A DNA stretch of 64,000 nucleotides from Bradyrhizobium ottawaense (GTDB lineage: Bacteria > Pseudomonadota > Alphaproteobacteria > Rhizobiales > Xanthobacteraceae): NCBI RefSeq assembly GCF_900099825.1, contig NZ_LT629693.1, forward strand, positions 1,798,001-1,862,000. Reading direction: 5' to 3'. Below, piece after piece: positions 1 through 10,300 of the stretch. The notes beneath the pieces were generated by a model. It saw nothing but the letters and a program-made list of their open reading frames with translations. It was not told the DNA's origin and did not search any database. Made by a program: the position numbers and the translations under genes. Positions within the stretch are counted from its first letter, which is position 1. Each line of letters opens with the position of its first letter.

Positions 1-1439
1 AGGTGCTGCAGCACGCGCACCGTGTCGGCCTCATTCAGTTTGGCGCCCTTCACGACGTTGTGACGCAACACCAGGCGGCGGTCGCCGGCAAGATCGACGT
101 CTACGACTTCGATATTGGCGTCGATGACACCAACGTCATATTGCCGCGCCAGTTCGCGGCGAAGACGACGATAGCCGCGCTCGTCATGAATGGCGTCGAC
201 CCTGATGCCTTCCTTTTGCTCCGGATCGTCGTGTAGATGGAACATGCGATAGTGTCGCATCAGCCGCGGGCTGAGGAACTGGCTGATGAAGCTTTCGTCG
301 CGATAATTGGCCCAAACGTCGCGCAGAACCGCCATCGCATCGCCGCTGCCCGCAATGTCCGGAAACCACTCACGATCCTCCTGCCCTGGATCGGTGACGA
401 TGCGCTCGATGTCCTGCATCATCGCAAAACCAAGCGCGTAAGGGTTGAAGCCCGAAAAACCTCGATCGTCGAATTCAGGCTGGAACACGACGCTGGTATG
501 CGACTTCAGGAATTCCAGAAAGTTGCCGTCAGACAATTTGCCCAGTTCGTGCAGCCGGTTCATGATGCGGTAGTGAACATAGGTCGCGGTTCCCTCGTTC
601 ATGACCTTGGTCTGGCTCTGCGGGTAGAAGTACTGGGCGATATGCCGCACGATCCGCAGCAATTCGCGCTGCCATGGCTGCAGGCGTGGCGCCGATTTTT
701 CGAGAAAGTACAGCAGGTTTTCCTGCGGTAGCCCGAGCAGCTTGCGGCGGCGCTCGGCGCTCAGCACCGCCCCGCTCTTGACGGGTCCGGCCGGAACGGT
801 TCGCCAGAGGTCGTTGAAGGCGGTTTCTTCGTACAAACGACGCTTTCCGGCGCGCTCCTCCTCGGCGCGAAGGTCGAGCTTCTTCTTGCCGGCATACCGA
901 TCGACACCGTGCGACCGCAGGGCGTGCGCCGCATCAAGGGTCTGTTCGACCGCCTGACGTCCGTGACGCTCCTCGCATTGCGCCACGTAGCGTTTGGCGA
1001 ATTCGAGATAGTCCAGAATACCCTCGGCGTCGGTCCACTGCTTGAACAGGTAATTGTTCCTGAAGAAATGATTGTGGCCGAACGCTGCATGCGCAATCAC
1101 CAGCGTCTGCATCGTCGCGGTATTTTCCTCCATCAGATAGGAAATGCAGGGCGAGCTGTTGATGACGATCTCATACGCCAGACCCATCAGCCCCCTGCGG
1201 TAAGAGGCCTCCTCATAGGCAAAGTGCTTGCCGAACGACCAATGCTTGTAGAACAGCGGCATGCCGACGGACGAATAGGCATCCAGCATCTGTTCGGCCG
1301 TAATGACTTCGATCTGGTTGGGATAGGTACTGAGACCCAGTTCGGAGCGCGCAATTTCCTCACAGGCGTCGGAGATGCGCTGCAGCGTCTGGAAATCCCA
1401 ATCCGCGCCCTGAAACAGCAATTGGTCCGTCGCGGTCAT
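1..1439 (-). CDS. SpoVR/YcgB family protein, C-terminus cut by window edge
   Basis: My translation of the minus strand from the ATG at 1439 is open to base 1 and reads MTATDQLLFQGADWDFQTLQ at the start. It continues through the family's typical stretches, such as MPLFYKHWSFGKHFAYEE, HAAFGHNHFFRNNYLFKQW and NEGTATYVHYRIMNRLHELG. About 480 residues are visible and the C-terminus lies outside the window. SpoVR proteins are cytoplasmic and of unknown biochemical function; they act with PrkA-type kinases in sporulation or stress. The ATG shares one base with the TGA of the upstream yeaH-type gene (TGATG), so translation is probably coupled. It is the third gene of a prkA-yeaH-spoVR operon. Family assignment is firm; molecular role is unknown. 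Confidence 0.93.
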   Translation of the reverse strand, partial: MTATDQLLFQGADWDFQTLQRISDACEEIARSELGLSTYPNQIEVITAEQMLDAYSSVGMPLFYKHWSFGKHFAYEEASYRRGLMGLAYEIVINSSPCISYLMEENTATMQTLVIAHAAFGHNHFFRNNYLFKQWTDAEGILDYLEFAKRYVAQCEERHGRQAVEQTLDAAHALRSHGVDRYAGKKKLDLRAEEERAGKRRLYEETAFNDLWRTVPAGPVKSGAVLSAERRRKLLGLPQENLLYFLEKSAPRLQPWQRELLRIVRHIAQYFYPQSQTKVMNEGTATYVHYRIMNRLHELGKLSDGNFLEFLKSHTSVVFQPEFDDRGFSGFNPYALGFAMMQDIERIVTDPGQEDREWFPDIAGSGDAMAVLRDVWANYRDESFISQFLSPRLMRHYRMFHLHDDPEQKEGIRVDAIHDERGYRRLRRELARQYDVGVIDANIEVVDVDLAGDRRLVLRHNVVKGAKLNEADTVRVLQH

Positions 1440-2716
1440 CAGGCGACCCTCTCCTGTTTTCCTCGGCGCTTGAACAGATCGTGGAACACCGGGAAGATTT
1501 CCTTGCGATCGCAGACTTTGCGCGCCGACAGCGGCGCACCTTCGATGCGCAGTCGCTCGTACAGCGTCCACAGCGACGAGTCAGGCATGTCGAAAGTCAG
1601 GCCGTTGTCCTGGCCGACTTCCAGATAGGCAAAGAACTGGCTGACCGGCAGGATCATCTCCGTCAGCAGCCGGGCCACGACCTCGCTGTCCGAACTCGAA
1701 TTGTCGCCATCGGATGCCTGCGCGGCGTAGATGTTCCAGTCCGCCGGACGAAACCGCGACCTGACAATATCGTGCATCGCCTGCAACGCGCTCGACACCA
1801 GGGTGCCGCCGGACGCCGGCCCGCGAAAGAACGTCTCCTCGTCGACCTCTTCGGCCTTGTCGGTATGCCGGATGAAGACGATCTCGACGTGGCGATAGCG
1901 CCGTTTCAAGAAGACGTAGAGCAGCATGTAGAAGCGTTTGGCGAGATCCTTCATGTGCTCGGTCATCGAGCCCGATACATCCATCAGGCAGAACATCACG
2001 GCCTGCGTCGCCGGCTTCGGCGTCGTTTCAAAACGCCGGTATCTGATATCGATCGGATCGATGAACGGGATCCGGCGCATCCTGGCTTTCAAGGCTTCGA
2101 TCTCGGCCTCGATCTCGGCGCGTCGCGCCTCGCTGCAATTCGCAAGCTCGGCTTCGAGCGCCGCCAGCGCCTCCGGCCGGGGCCTGCGCAAAGCGACCCG
2201 CCGCGCCATTGCGCGGCTGACCGTGCGGCTCACCGAAATATTCGCGGGCGAGCCGGACGTCGTGTAACCGGCGCGACGAATGCTCTCGCTTTCGACCTCG
2301 GCAAGCTTGCGCTTGGCGAGATCGGGCAATTCCAGATCGTCGAGGAACAGATCGACAAACTCGTCGCGGCTGAGGACGAAACGGAAGCCGTCCTCACCGT
2401 CGCCTTCGCCCGGAGCGCTCGACTTGCCCCCGCCGCCGCGGCCCTGTCGCGGCAGGATGTCGCCTTCGACGAACTTCTTGTTTCCGGGAACCACCATGTC
2501 GCGCGTACCGCCCTCGCGGCGAAAGCGTGGCTCATTCATGCCGTCGAGCGGGATACTGATCTCGCCGCCTTCCAGGACATCCTTGATGTCCCGGTCCTGC
2601 GACGACTTCCTGACAGCCCCCTGAACCAGCGCCTTGGCCCGGCGCAGGAAGCGCTGGCGGTTTTCAAGACTCTTGCTACCCGGATTCAGCCGCCGGTCGA
2701 CGATATGAATGGCCAC
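1439..2716 (-). CDS. yeaH: YeaH/YhbH family protein (DUF444, vWA-like)
   Basis: 425 residues, the usual length for DUF444/YeaH. A basic N-terminus and a Gly-rich linker (about 92-110) precede a von Willebrand A-like domain with a MIDAS-type DVSGS motif at 246-250 and the family-typical segment MTEHMKDLAKRFY after it. In E. coli yeaH is co-transcribed with the PrkA-like kinase gene yeaG and induced in stationary phase and nitrogen starvation. Here it starts 13 bases after the prkA stop codon and its stop overlaps the spoVR start. I infer a partner or adaptor of the kinase in the cytoplasm; no enzymatic activity is evident. Confidence 0.93.
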   Translation of the reverse strand: MAIHIVDRRLNPGSKSLENRQRFLRRAKALVQGAVRKSSQDRDIKDVLEGGEISIPLDGMNEPRFRREGGTRDMVVPGNKKFVEGDILPRQGRGGGGKSSAPGEGDGEDGFRFVLSRDEFVDLFLDDLELPDLAKRKLAEVESESIRRAGYTTSGSPANISVSRTVSRAMARRVALRRPRPEALAALEAELANCSEARRAEIEAEIEALKARMRRIPFIDPIDIRYRRFETTPKPATQAVMFCLMDVSGSMTEHMKDLAKRFYMLLYVFLKRRYRHVEIVFIRHTDKAEEVDEETFFRGPASGGTLVSSALQAMHDIVRSRFRPADWNIYAAQASDGDNSSSDSEVVARLLTEMILPVSQFFAYLEVGQDNGLTFDMPDSSLWTLYERLRIEGAPLSARKVCDRKEIFPVFHDLFKRRGKQERVA

Positions 2717-2729
2717 GTTTTCATCCGCC

Positions 2730-4673
2730 TCAGCCTGCCTGCTTCACGCGCATGTACCACTCGACCAGCCGGCGGACCTGGCGCTCGGTGTAGCCACGCT
2801 CGACCATTCGTTCGACGAACTCGCCGTGCTTGCGCTCGGTTTCGCCGTCCTTTTTCGAGCCGAACGAAATGACGGGAAGCAGGTCTTCGACCTGCGAGAA
2901 TATCCGCTTCTCGATCACTTCCCGGATCTTCTCATAACTGGTCCAGGACGGGTTCTTGCCGCCGTGCTGCGCCCGCGACCGCAACGAGAACTTGACGACC
3001 TCGTTGCGGAAATCCTTCGGGTTGGCGATGCCCGCAGGCTTCTCGATCTTGGTCAGTTCCTGATTGAGGAGCTCGCGGTCAAGCAGTTGTCCGGTATCGG
3101 GATCCTTGAAATCCTGATCTTCGATCCAGGCGTCGGCATAATCGACGTAGCGGTCGAACAGATTTTGCCCGTAGTCCGAATAGGATTCGAGGTAGGCCTT
3201 TTGAATCTCGTGCCCGATGAATTCGGCATAGCGCGGCGCAAGATCGGCCTTGATGAACTCGATATATCGCTTTTCGACTTCGTCAGGAAGCTGCTCGCGG
3301 CGGATCGCCTGCTCCAGCGTGTACATCAGATGGACGGCGTCGGCGCCGATTTCCGTCGTATCGTGATTGTAGGTCGAAGCCAGAACCTTGAACGCAAAGC
3401 GCGTCGAGATCCCGTCCATGCCCTCGTCGACCCCCGCCGCATCCTTGTATTCCTGAACGCTGCGCGCCTTCGGATCGGATTCCTTCAGGCTTTCGCCGTC
3501 ATAGACCCGCATTTTTGCAAACAGCGTCGAGTTTTCGTGCCGGCGCAGGCGCGACATCACCGAGAAGCGCGCCAAAGTCTCCAGTGTCGACGGCGCACAG
3601 GGCGCGGAGGCAAGCTCGGACCCCTGGATGAGCTTCTCGTAGATCTTCTGCTCTTCCGTGACCCGCAGGCAGTACGGCACCTTGATCACGCAGATGCGGT
3701 CGATGAAGGCTTCGTTGTTCTTGTTGGCTTTGAAACTCTGCCATTCCGACTCGTTGGAATGGGCGAGAATGACACCGGTGAAGGGTATGGCCCCGATATT
3801 CTCGGTGCCGATATAGTTACCCTCCTGCGTCGCCGTCAGCAGCGGATGCAGCATCTTGATCGGCGCCTTGAACATCTCGACAAATTCGAGGACACCCTGA
3901 TTGGCGCGATTGAGCCCGCCGGAATAGCTGTAAGCATCGGGGTCGTTCTGCGCAAAAGTCTCCAGCTTGCGGATATCGACCTTGCCGACCAGCGACGAGA
4001 TGTCCTGATTATTTTCGTCGCCGGGCTCGGTCTTAGCGATTCCGATCTGGCGCAACCGCGAAGGCTGGATCCTGGCCACACGGAATCTCGAGATATCGCC
4101 GCCGAAGGCTTCCAGCCGCTTGTAGCACCATGGACTCATCAATCCATTGAGGCGGCGACGCGGGATGCCGTACTTCTCTTCGATCATCGGCCCCAGGGTT
4201 TCGGGGTCGAACAGGCTGAGCGGGCTTTCGAAGACGGGGCTGAGTTCGTCGCCCGCCTTGAGCACATAGATCGGATGGACCTCCATCAGCGACTTGAGCC
4301 GCTCGGCAAGGGACGATTTGCCGCCGCCGACGGGGCCGAGCAAATAAAGAATTTGCTTACGTTCCTCCAGGCCCTGGGCCGCGTGCCGGAAGAAACCGAC
4401 AATGCGCTCGATTGTCTCTTCCATGCCGTGGAAACCGGCGAACGCCGGATAGGCACGCATGGTCCTGTTCAAAAAAATACGGCCAAGGCGGGGGTCCTTG
4501 GCCGTGTCGATCATTTGGGGTTCACCGATCGCCGCGAGTAGCCGCTCGGCTGCATTGGCATATCGCATCGGATCGCCTCGACACGATTCCAGATACTCTG
4601 CCATCGACATATCGACTTCGCTGCGGGCCTCGAAGGACCGTGCGAACGCATTGAACAGAGAATCGTTGTACAT
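2730..4673 (-). CDS. prkA: PrkA family AAA+/serine protein kinase
   Basis: 647 residues, matching the usual PrkA/YeaG length. A P-loop GPVGGGKS sits at 113-120, followed by the PrkA AAA domain and the C-terminal kinase-like region that names the family. PrkA proteins phosphorylate serine or threonine on protein targets, and some have AAA+ protease-like activity. The ATG at 4673 is preceded by a strong GAGGAG Shine-Dalgarno near 4683. It is the first gene of the prkA-yeaH-spoVR operon, so the promoter should lie in the 278-base gap up to 4951. I could not identify a confident sigma-factor box there. Assigned as a stress or starvation-response kinase. Confidence 0.94.
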   Translation of the reverse strand: MYNDSLFNAFARSFEARSEVDMSMAEYLESCRGDPMRYANAAERLLAAIGEPQMIDTAKDPRLGRIFLNRTMRAYPAFAGFHGMEETIERIVGFFRHAAQGLEERKQILYLLGPVGGGKSSLAERLKSLMEVHPIYVLKAGDELSPVFESPLSLFDPETLGPMIEEKYGIPRRRLNGLMSPWCYKRLEAFGGDISRFRVARIQPSRLRQIGIAKTEPGDENNQDISSLVGKVDIRKLETFAQNDPDAYSYSGGLNRANQGVLEFVEMFKAPIKMLHPLLTATQEGNYIGTENIGAIPFTGVILAHSNESEWQSFKANKNNEAFIDRICVIKVPYCLRVTEEQKIYEKLIQGSELASAPCAPSTLETLARFSVMSRLRRHENSTLFAKMRVYDGESLKESDPKARSVQEYKDAAGVDEGMDGISTRFAFKVLASTYNHDTTEIGADAVHLMYTLEQAIRREQLPDEVEKRYIEFIKADLAPRYAEFIGHEIQKAYLESYSDYGQNLFDRYVDYADAWIEDQDFKDPDTGQLLDRELLNQELTKIEKPAGIANPKDFRNEVVKFSLRSRAQHGGKNPSWTSYEKIREVIEKRIFSQVEDLLPVISFGSKKDGETERKHGEFVERMVERGYTERQVRRLVEWYMRVKQAG

Positions 4674-4951
4674 GATCCGCTCCTCATCTTGTCGCTGGCC
4701 TGCCGCAACACGCGCGCCTCAATCTGGATAAACGGAGTTCTTTCCACCCACGCGAATCGGCATCAGCACATGCGTTATTCGAATCCGACGGCCTTCCGTG
4801 CGCAACGCCCGGCATGTGCAGCGGGTGACTTATGAACAGGCAATTGCCTAAATCTTGTGCAAACGGTGAAGCCATCGCCAAATTGCGCGATGATTTGGAG
4901 CGGTTGTTGCCGATCCGCACACCCACCCAGGTAGGTGATGGTGTTGCATTT

Positions 4952-6142
4952 CTAGTCAATCGGCTTCAGCCCCGCCACGATCGCCGGCCGCCGCGGCTGA
5001 AGGATGCTTCGACCGCCTCGGCCAGCACGACCAATCGTCCATTTCGGCCATGTCCAGAAATAGGCGACCGCGGTCATGAGCAATATTCCTGCCGCGCCCG
5101 CGAAAACCTGAGCCCACAACGAATTCAGGCTTAGTTCGATCACGGCATGAGCGCAAAACGACAGGACGATACCCGTGCAAAAAACCTGAAGCGAGTGCCG
5201 GCCGCACCGGATCAACGGCGCCAGCGCCCGCCATTGCAGAACTGGCGAGTCCAGACGCAGAAATCGGGTGACCGCAACAGCAAGAGCAATGAGATGCACG
5301 ACCCGGCAGGGCGCGAGATTCGTCTTATCGTTGGGATCGAACAGCTGCAGGATCCAATGTGGAATCAGGCTGCCGAGCTCTGGTGCGCGAATGGCCGTCG
5401 TCACAATGAGAGCAAAGACGATATAGGCGATTGCCAGCCAGAATGCCGCCGTGGATCGAATGATCGATTGAATGGCATGGCTGCCGTCCAAGGCGATCCA
5501 GGCGCCGAGAAAAAACAGGAACTGCCAGGCGAACGGATTGAAATACCAGGACCCCGATGGAGAGGCCGCAAGATTCCAGCCAAAATGCCTTGCGACAAAA
5601 TACACAGCCATTGAACAAATCAATATCAGCGTCGGTTTCCGAACCATGAGCCACAGGGCGGGAGCAAACGTTCCCAACAACAGGATATAGAGCGGAAGGA
5701 CGTCCAGATTGACGGGCGTGTATCTAAGAGCCAGAGCCTGGACAGCTTGCCAAAGCGGCCTGCTCATGAAAACGCCGATGTTGAACTGATTTAGGTCGTC
5801 CGGATCGTGAAGCTGTTGCGAGACCCACGCAATGACAGCGATATAGATGACAACCACGATGATGTACGCGGCATAAAGCTCCGAGGCACGCCTTAGCAAC
5901 CGTGAGGCCGCAGCGACGTAACCCCGCTCGATCATTATCCTTCCGAACACCAAGGCGGCGGTGTAGCCGGATATGAAAACGAACAAATCAGCGGCATCGC
6001 TGAAGCCATAGTTCCTGGTTGTGATCGAGTTCAATACCTCGTGCGGAATGTGATCCAGGAAGATTGCCCAATTCGCCAAGCCGCGAAACAGATCCAACCT
6101 GACGTCTCGTCCTGAGGCAGGCAGATTTGCGCAAACCCTCAT
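4952..6142 (-). CDS. opgC: OpgC-type membrane acyltransferase
   Basis: 396 residues with about ten hydrophobic segments. The N-terminal motif RDVRLDLFRGLANWAIFLDH and the following NYGFSDAADLFVFISGYTAA are hallmarks of OpgC proteins, inner-membrane acyltransferases related to the acyltransferase-3 superfamily. In Rhodobacter, OpgC transfers succinyl groups to osmoregulated periplasmic glucans; the substrate here is an inference. The histidine and aspartate in the first two motifs fit the family. It ends at 4952 and does not overlap a neighbour; the efflux adaptor gene ends 11 bases upstream of its start, on the same strand. A weak relation to the efflux genes is possible but not shown. Confidence 0.85.
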   Translation of the reverse strand: MRVCANLPASGRDVRLDLFRGLANWAIFLDHIPHEVLNSITTRNYGFSDAADLFVFISGYTAALVFGRIMIERGYVAAASRLLRRASELYAAYIIVVVIYIAVIAWVSQQLHDPDDLNQFNIGVFMSRPLWQAVQALALRYTPVNLDVLPLYILLLGTFAPALWLMVRKPTLILICSMAVYFVARHFGWNLAASPSGSWYFNPFAWQFLFFLGAWIALDGSHAIQSIIRSTAAFWLAIAYIVFALIVTTAIRAPELGSLIPHWILQLFDPNDKTNLAPCRVVHLIALAVAVTRFLRLDSPVLQWRALAPLIRCGRHSLQVFCTGIVLSFCAHAVIELSLNSLWAQVFAGAAGILLMTAVAYFWTWPKWTIGRAGRGGRSILQPRRPAIVAGLKPID

Positions 6143-6153
6143 GGAAAAGCGCC

Positions 6154-7341
6154 TCAGTGCTGTGACGGTTTCGATGCGGCGGCGGCAGCCGGCGATGTCG
6201 CGGTCGCCACGCGGACAGCGTCGCCCGTAGCCAATGTTTCCGTCGGGCTGTTGATAATCCGATCAGACGGGGTCAGGCCGGCAACAACCTCCACGCTGTC
6301 ACCGAGATCGCGGCCGAGCTGGATGCTCTTGAGGACAACCTTGCCATTGCCGTCGACGGTCGCGACTTGTGTGCCCTGATTGCCGGTGATGAGCGCGGTC
6401 GAAGGGATCTTGACCAGATTTGCGTCGGTCGGAATTTCGAAATGCACATTGCAGTAACTCCCGCCGAAGAACTTTCCGGCGGCGTTGTCGGCCTGAAGCT
6501 CGACCTGCATGCTGTGGGACGCCGGATTGATGGCCCTGGAGATATGAGACAGCGTCGCGTCGAATTGCACGCCGGGGTATTGCGGCATTTCGAATGTCGC
6601 CTTCATCCCCACCGTAAGCCCGGCCGAGAACGATTGCGGCACCTGCACGTAGATGCGAACCCGGTGCAGGTCCGACACCTCGAACAGCGGCTGACCGGAA
6701 CCTCCCGAGTTGATCAGCATCCCGAGTTCCACGTTTCGGGAGGTCACGACGCCGTCAAAGGGCGCGGCCAGCGTCTTGAACGATTGCATGGCCTCGAGCT
6801 GGCGGACGTTGGCTTCGTTGGCGTCGACGACGGCCTCCTTCGCCTTCTCGTCGGCGGTGGTCTGGTCCGCCAGCTGCTGGGCGACGATCTGCTTTTGCAG
6901 CAGTATGTTGTTCCGGTTGGCGGTGAGCGACGCAATTTGATGATTGGCCCTCACGCTCGCCAGCGTCGCTTTGGCCTGCCCGAGCTGCTGATCGAGATCG
7001 GGAGCGTCGATGGTAGCCAGCACCTCTCCGGCCTTCACCGCCGACCCGATGTCGTGGTCCCAGCTCTTCACATATCCGTTCACCCGCGCGAAGATCGCCG
7101 CCCTGTTAAAGGGCTGGATATTGCCCGGCAGCGTCAGGGCTTGATGGCTGCCGCCGGGGATGGACTGCGCGAGGGCAACGGTCGGGGTCGCCTGCGTATC
7201 GGTCCACTGCACGACTTCCTGCTTGCTCTGCGCGCGGCTGATGAAGCCGTAGCCGATCACGATGCCGGCAAGGAGGGCTCCGGCGGCGGCCGTCGTCAGC
7301 AGGCTCCGCCGACTTGGGACGTTGATTTGTTCCGGGGTCAT
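6154..7341 (-). CDS. RND efflux periplasmic adaptor (HlyD/MFP family)
   Basis: 395 residues from the ATG at 7341, which has a GGAGAA ribosome site. An upstream in-frame ATG at 7467 would run into the pump gene and is rejected. One N-terminal membrane anchor (about 13-32) is followed by a barrel-sandwich half (FNRAAIFARVNGYVKSWDHD), an alpha-helical hairpin (about 90-150), the second half (LAAPFDGVVTSRNVELGMLI) and a beta-barrel domain. It links an inner-membrane RND pump to an outer-membrane channel; no TolC-type gene is present nearby. It begins 16 bases after the pump gene stop, so the two form an operon. Confidence 0.93.
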   Translation of the reverse strand: MTPEQINVPSRRSLLTTAAAGALLAGIVIGYGFISRAQSKQEVVQWTDTQATPTVALAQSIPGGSHQALTLPGNIQPFNRAAIFARVNGYVKSWDHDIGSAVKAGEVLATIDAPDLDQQLGQAKATLASVRANHQIASLTANRNNILLQKQIVAQQLADQTTADEKAKEAVVDANEANVRQLEAMQSFKTLAAPFDGVVTSRNVELGMLINSGGSGQPLFEVSDLHRVRIYVQVPQSFSAGLTVGMKATFEMPQYPGVQFDATLSHISRAINPASHSMQVELQADNAAGKFFGGSYCNVHFEIPTDANLVKIPSTALITGNQGTQVATVDGNGKVVLKSIQLGRDLGDSVEVVAGLTPSDRIINSPTETLATGDAVRVATATSPAAAAASKPSQH

Positions 7342-7357
7342 GGTCTTCGTTCTCCGC

Positions 7358-10300
7358 TCAATGCGATGATGAGGTAGCGGCATCCGCTGGACTTGCGGTG
7401 CCAGGCTGGCGGCTGTGCACCAGGCTGAAGATGGTCGGCACCAGAAACAGCGTGGCGGAGGTGGCAAAGATCAGCCCGCCGATCACGGCACGCCCGAGCG
7501 GTTGGTTCTGCCCGGCCTCGATCGCCATCGGCAGCATCCCGATGACCATGGCGAGCGCCGTCATCAGGACCGGGCGAAACCGCGAAGCGCCCGCCTCAAA
7601 GGCAGCCGTCATGGCATCTGCGCCGGCCGCCATCCGTTCGCGGGCAAAGCTGATCACCAGAATGCTGTTGGCGGTCGCAACCCCCATGCACATGATCGCG
7701 CCGGTGAGTGCGGGAACCGAAAGCGTCGTTCCGGTCCCGAACAGCATCCAGACGATGCCGGCCAGTGCGGTCGGCAGTGCCATCACGATGACGAAGGGAT
7801 CGATCCAGGACTGGAAGTTGATGACGATCAGCAAATAGATCAGCACGATCGCTGCCCCGAGACCGACGAACAGCTGCTGATAGGCGCTTGTCATCGTGCT
7901 GACCTGACCGCGCAATGCGACACTCGCGCCCTTGGGCAGATCTTTTGCGGTGTCGTGGATCACCGTCCGAATGTCTGACGCGAGCGCACCGAGGTCGCGC
8001 CCCTGCGGGGTTGCAAAGATGTCGATGACGGGCTGAACATTGTAGTGGGACACGACGGCATTGCTGTTGGTCCGCTTGACCTGCGCGAGGCCGCCGAGCA
8101 GCTGGGTATTGGCGCTGGCCGCTGACGTGACCGGAATGTTTTGCAGACCGGTCATGGTGTTGATATCGCGTTGCGGGGTTTGCACCGAGACCGCATAAGA
8201 GACGCCGTTGGCCGGGTTCAGCCAATAGGTCGGGGCCGACTGCGAGCTTCCCGACAATGTCGTCAGCATGGCGGTGGCAACGTCCTTTTCGGTCAGGCCG
8301 ACCAGCGAGGTCAGCGAGCGGTCGACATTGACGTCAAGGGTCGGCTGCTGAAACGCCTGCTGGATGCGCGCATCGGCGATGCCGGGAATCGCCCTGATTT
8401 TCGTCAACAGCGAATCTGCGTATTTGCGATTTGCCGAAAGATCGCTGCCGGCCACCTGCAGGTCGATCGGAGCCGGCACGCCGAAATTCAGCACCTGGCT
8501 GACGATATCGGCCGGAAGAAAGGCGAAACTGGTGCCGGGAAACTGCTGCGGCAGTTTCTCGCGCATGGTCTTGATGTAGTCATCGGTGGGCGCGTGTTGG
8601 GGCTTGAGGCTGACCAGAATGTCGGCGTCGCCGACGCCGATGGTGCCGGAGTTGTTGTAGGCCATGTTGATGCCACTGACCGAGAGCCCGATATTGCTCA
8701 CAATGCCGCCAAGCTCATTGGCGGGAATGATGCCGTGGATGGCGGTCCCGATCCGGTCGGTCAGGCTGGTCGTTTCCTCGATCCGCGTTCCCGTGGGGGC
8801 GCGGACATGCAGCTTGATCTGGCCGCCATCCACGGTCGGGAAGAAGTCCTGGCCGAGATAGGGCGCAAGGCCGAACGACAGCAGGCTGAAGCAAAGGAAC
8901 CCGGCGATCAGCTTGATCCGGTTGCGCAGACAGAGCTGCAGCAGGCCGAGATAGGTTTTGCGGACGTTTTCGAACATGCGCTCGAAGCCGCGCTGGAAGC
9001 GGGCGAGCGGATTGCGGCTCGGCGCGGCATGCCCCGCCTCATCGGCCGAGCCGTGGACGTGCTGATGGCGCAACAGATAGTTCGCCAGCGTCGGCACCAG
9101 CGTGCGCGACAGCACATAGGAGGCCGCAAGCGCCAGCATCACCGCTTCGGCGAGCGGCCGGAACAGATAACCGGCGACGCCGCCAAGCCCGAACATCGGC
9201 ACGAACGCGATGCAGATGCAGAGCAGCGACACCGTCGCCGGCACGACGATCTGCCGGGCGCCATCGAGAATGGCGGGCTCGATCTCCTTGCCCTGCTCGA
9301 GATGCCAGTTGATGTTCTCGATGGTGACGGTGGCGTCGTCGACGAGAATACCGACCGCGAGCGCAAGCCCGCCGAGCGTCATGACGTTGATGGTCTCGCC
9401 CAATAGCGAGAGGCCGGTCAGCGCAGCCAGGATCGCCAGCGGGATCGAGAGCGTGATGATCAGGGTCGAGCGCCAGCTGCCGAGGAACAGCAGGATCATC
9501 ATCCCGGTCAGCACCGCGGCGATCACGCCCTCCCTGACGACGCTGGACACCGCATCGGTGACGAAGACGGATTGATCGCCCACCGCAGTCAGCTTCAGGC
9601 TGCCCGGCAGCGTCTGCGATACCGAAGGCAGCAGGTTCTTGACGCCGTTGATGATGTCGAGCGTCGAGCTTGCGCCCGCCTTCATGATGGTCAACAGCAC
9701 GGCGCCGGCGCCGTTGACGTGAACCGCGTTGGTCTGCGGCGGACTGCCGTCATGTACATAGGCCACGTCACGCATATAGATGACGGTGCCGTTGACGGTC
9801 TTGACCGGGAGGTCGTTGAAGGCTGCGACCGCTTTCGGCGAGTCGTTCAAATTGACGGTATATTCATAGGAGCCGATCTTCTGGGTTCCGACCGGCGTGA
9901 TCAGGTTCTGCAGCGAAAGCGCGTTGATGACGTCGTTGGCGGAAACGCCGTATTGATGCAGCGCCTGCTGGTTGAGATCGGCCTGGACCTGGCGCACCTT
10001 GCCGCCGAACGGAAGCGGCAGCGCGGCGCCGGGAACCGGCGCCAGCGCCGGGCGGATGAAATTCAGCGCGGAATCGAAGATCTGGGTTTCGGACATCTGG
10101 TCGCTTGAGAGCGCAAGCTGCAGGATAGGCACGCTCGAGGCATTGAAGCTCAGAATCAGCGGCGGGGTGATGCCCGGCGGCATCTGCTTCAGCACGGTCT
10201 GCGACATGCCGTTGACCTGCGCCAGCGCGGCATTGATGTTCACGGTCGGCTGAAAGAAGATCTTGATGATCCCGTAATTCACGATCGACTGGGATTCGAT

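Noticed and set aside
2709..4541. 610-codon plus-strand frame opposite prkA
   Set aside because: Antisense shadow in high-GC DNA; no ribosome site or family motif, while the minus strand encodes a complete PrkA.
4832..5134. Plus-strand frame upstream of prkA reading AIAKLRDDLERLLPIR
   Set aside because: Protein-like at first but has no ribosome site and runs antisense into the opgC end.
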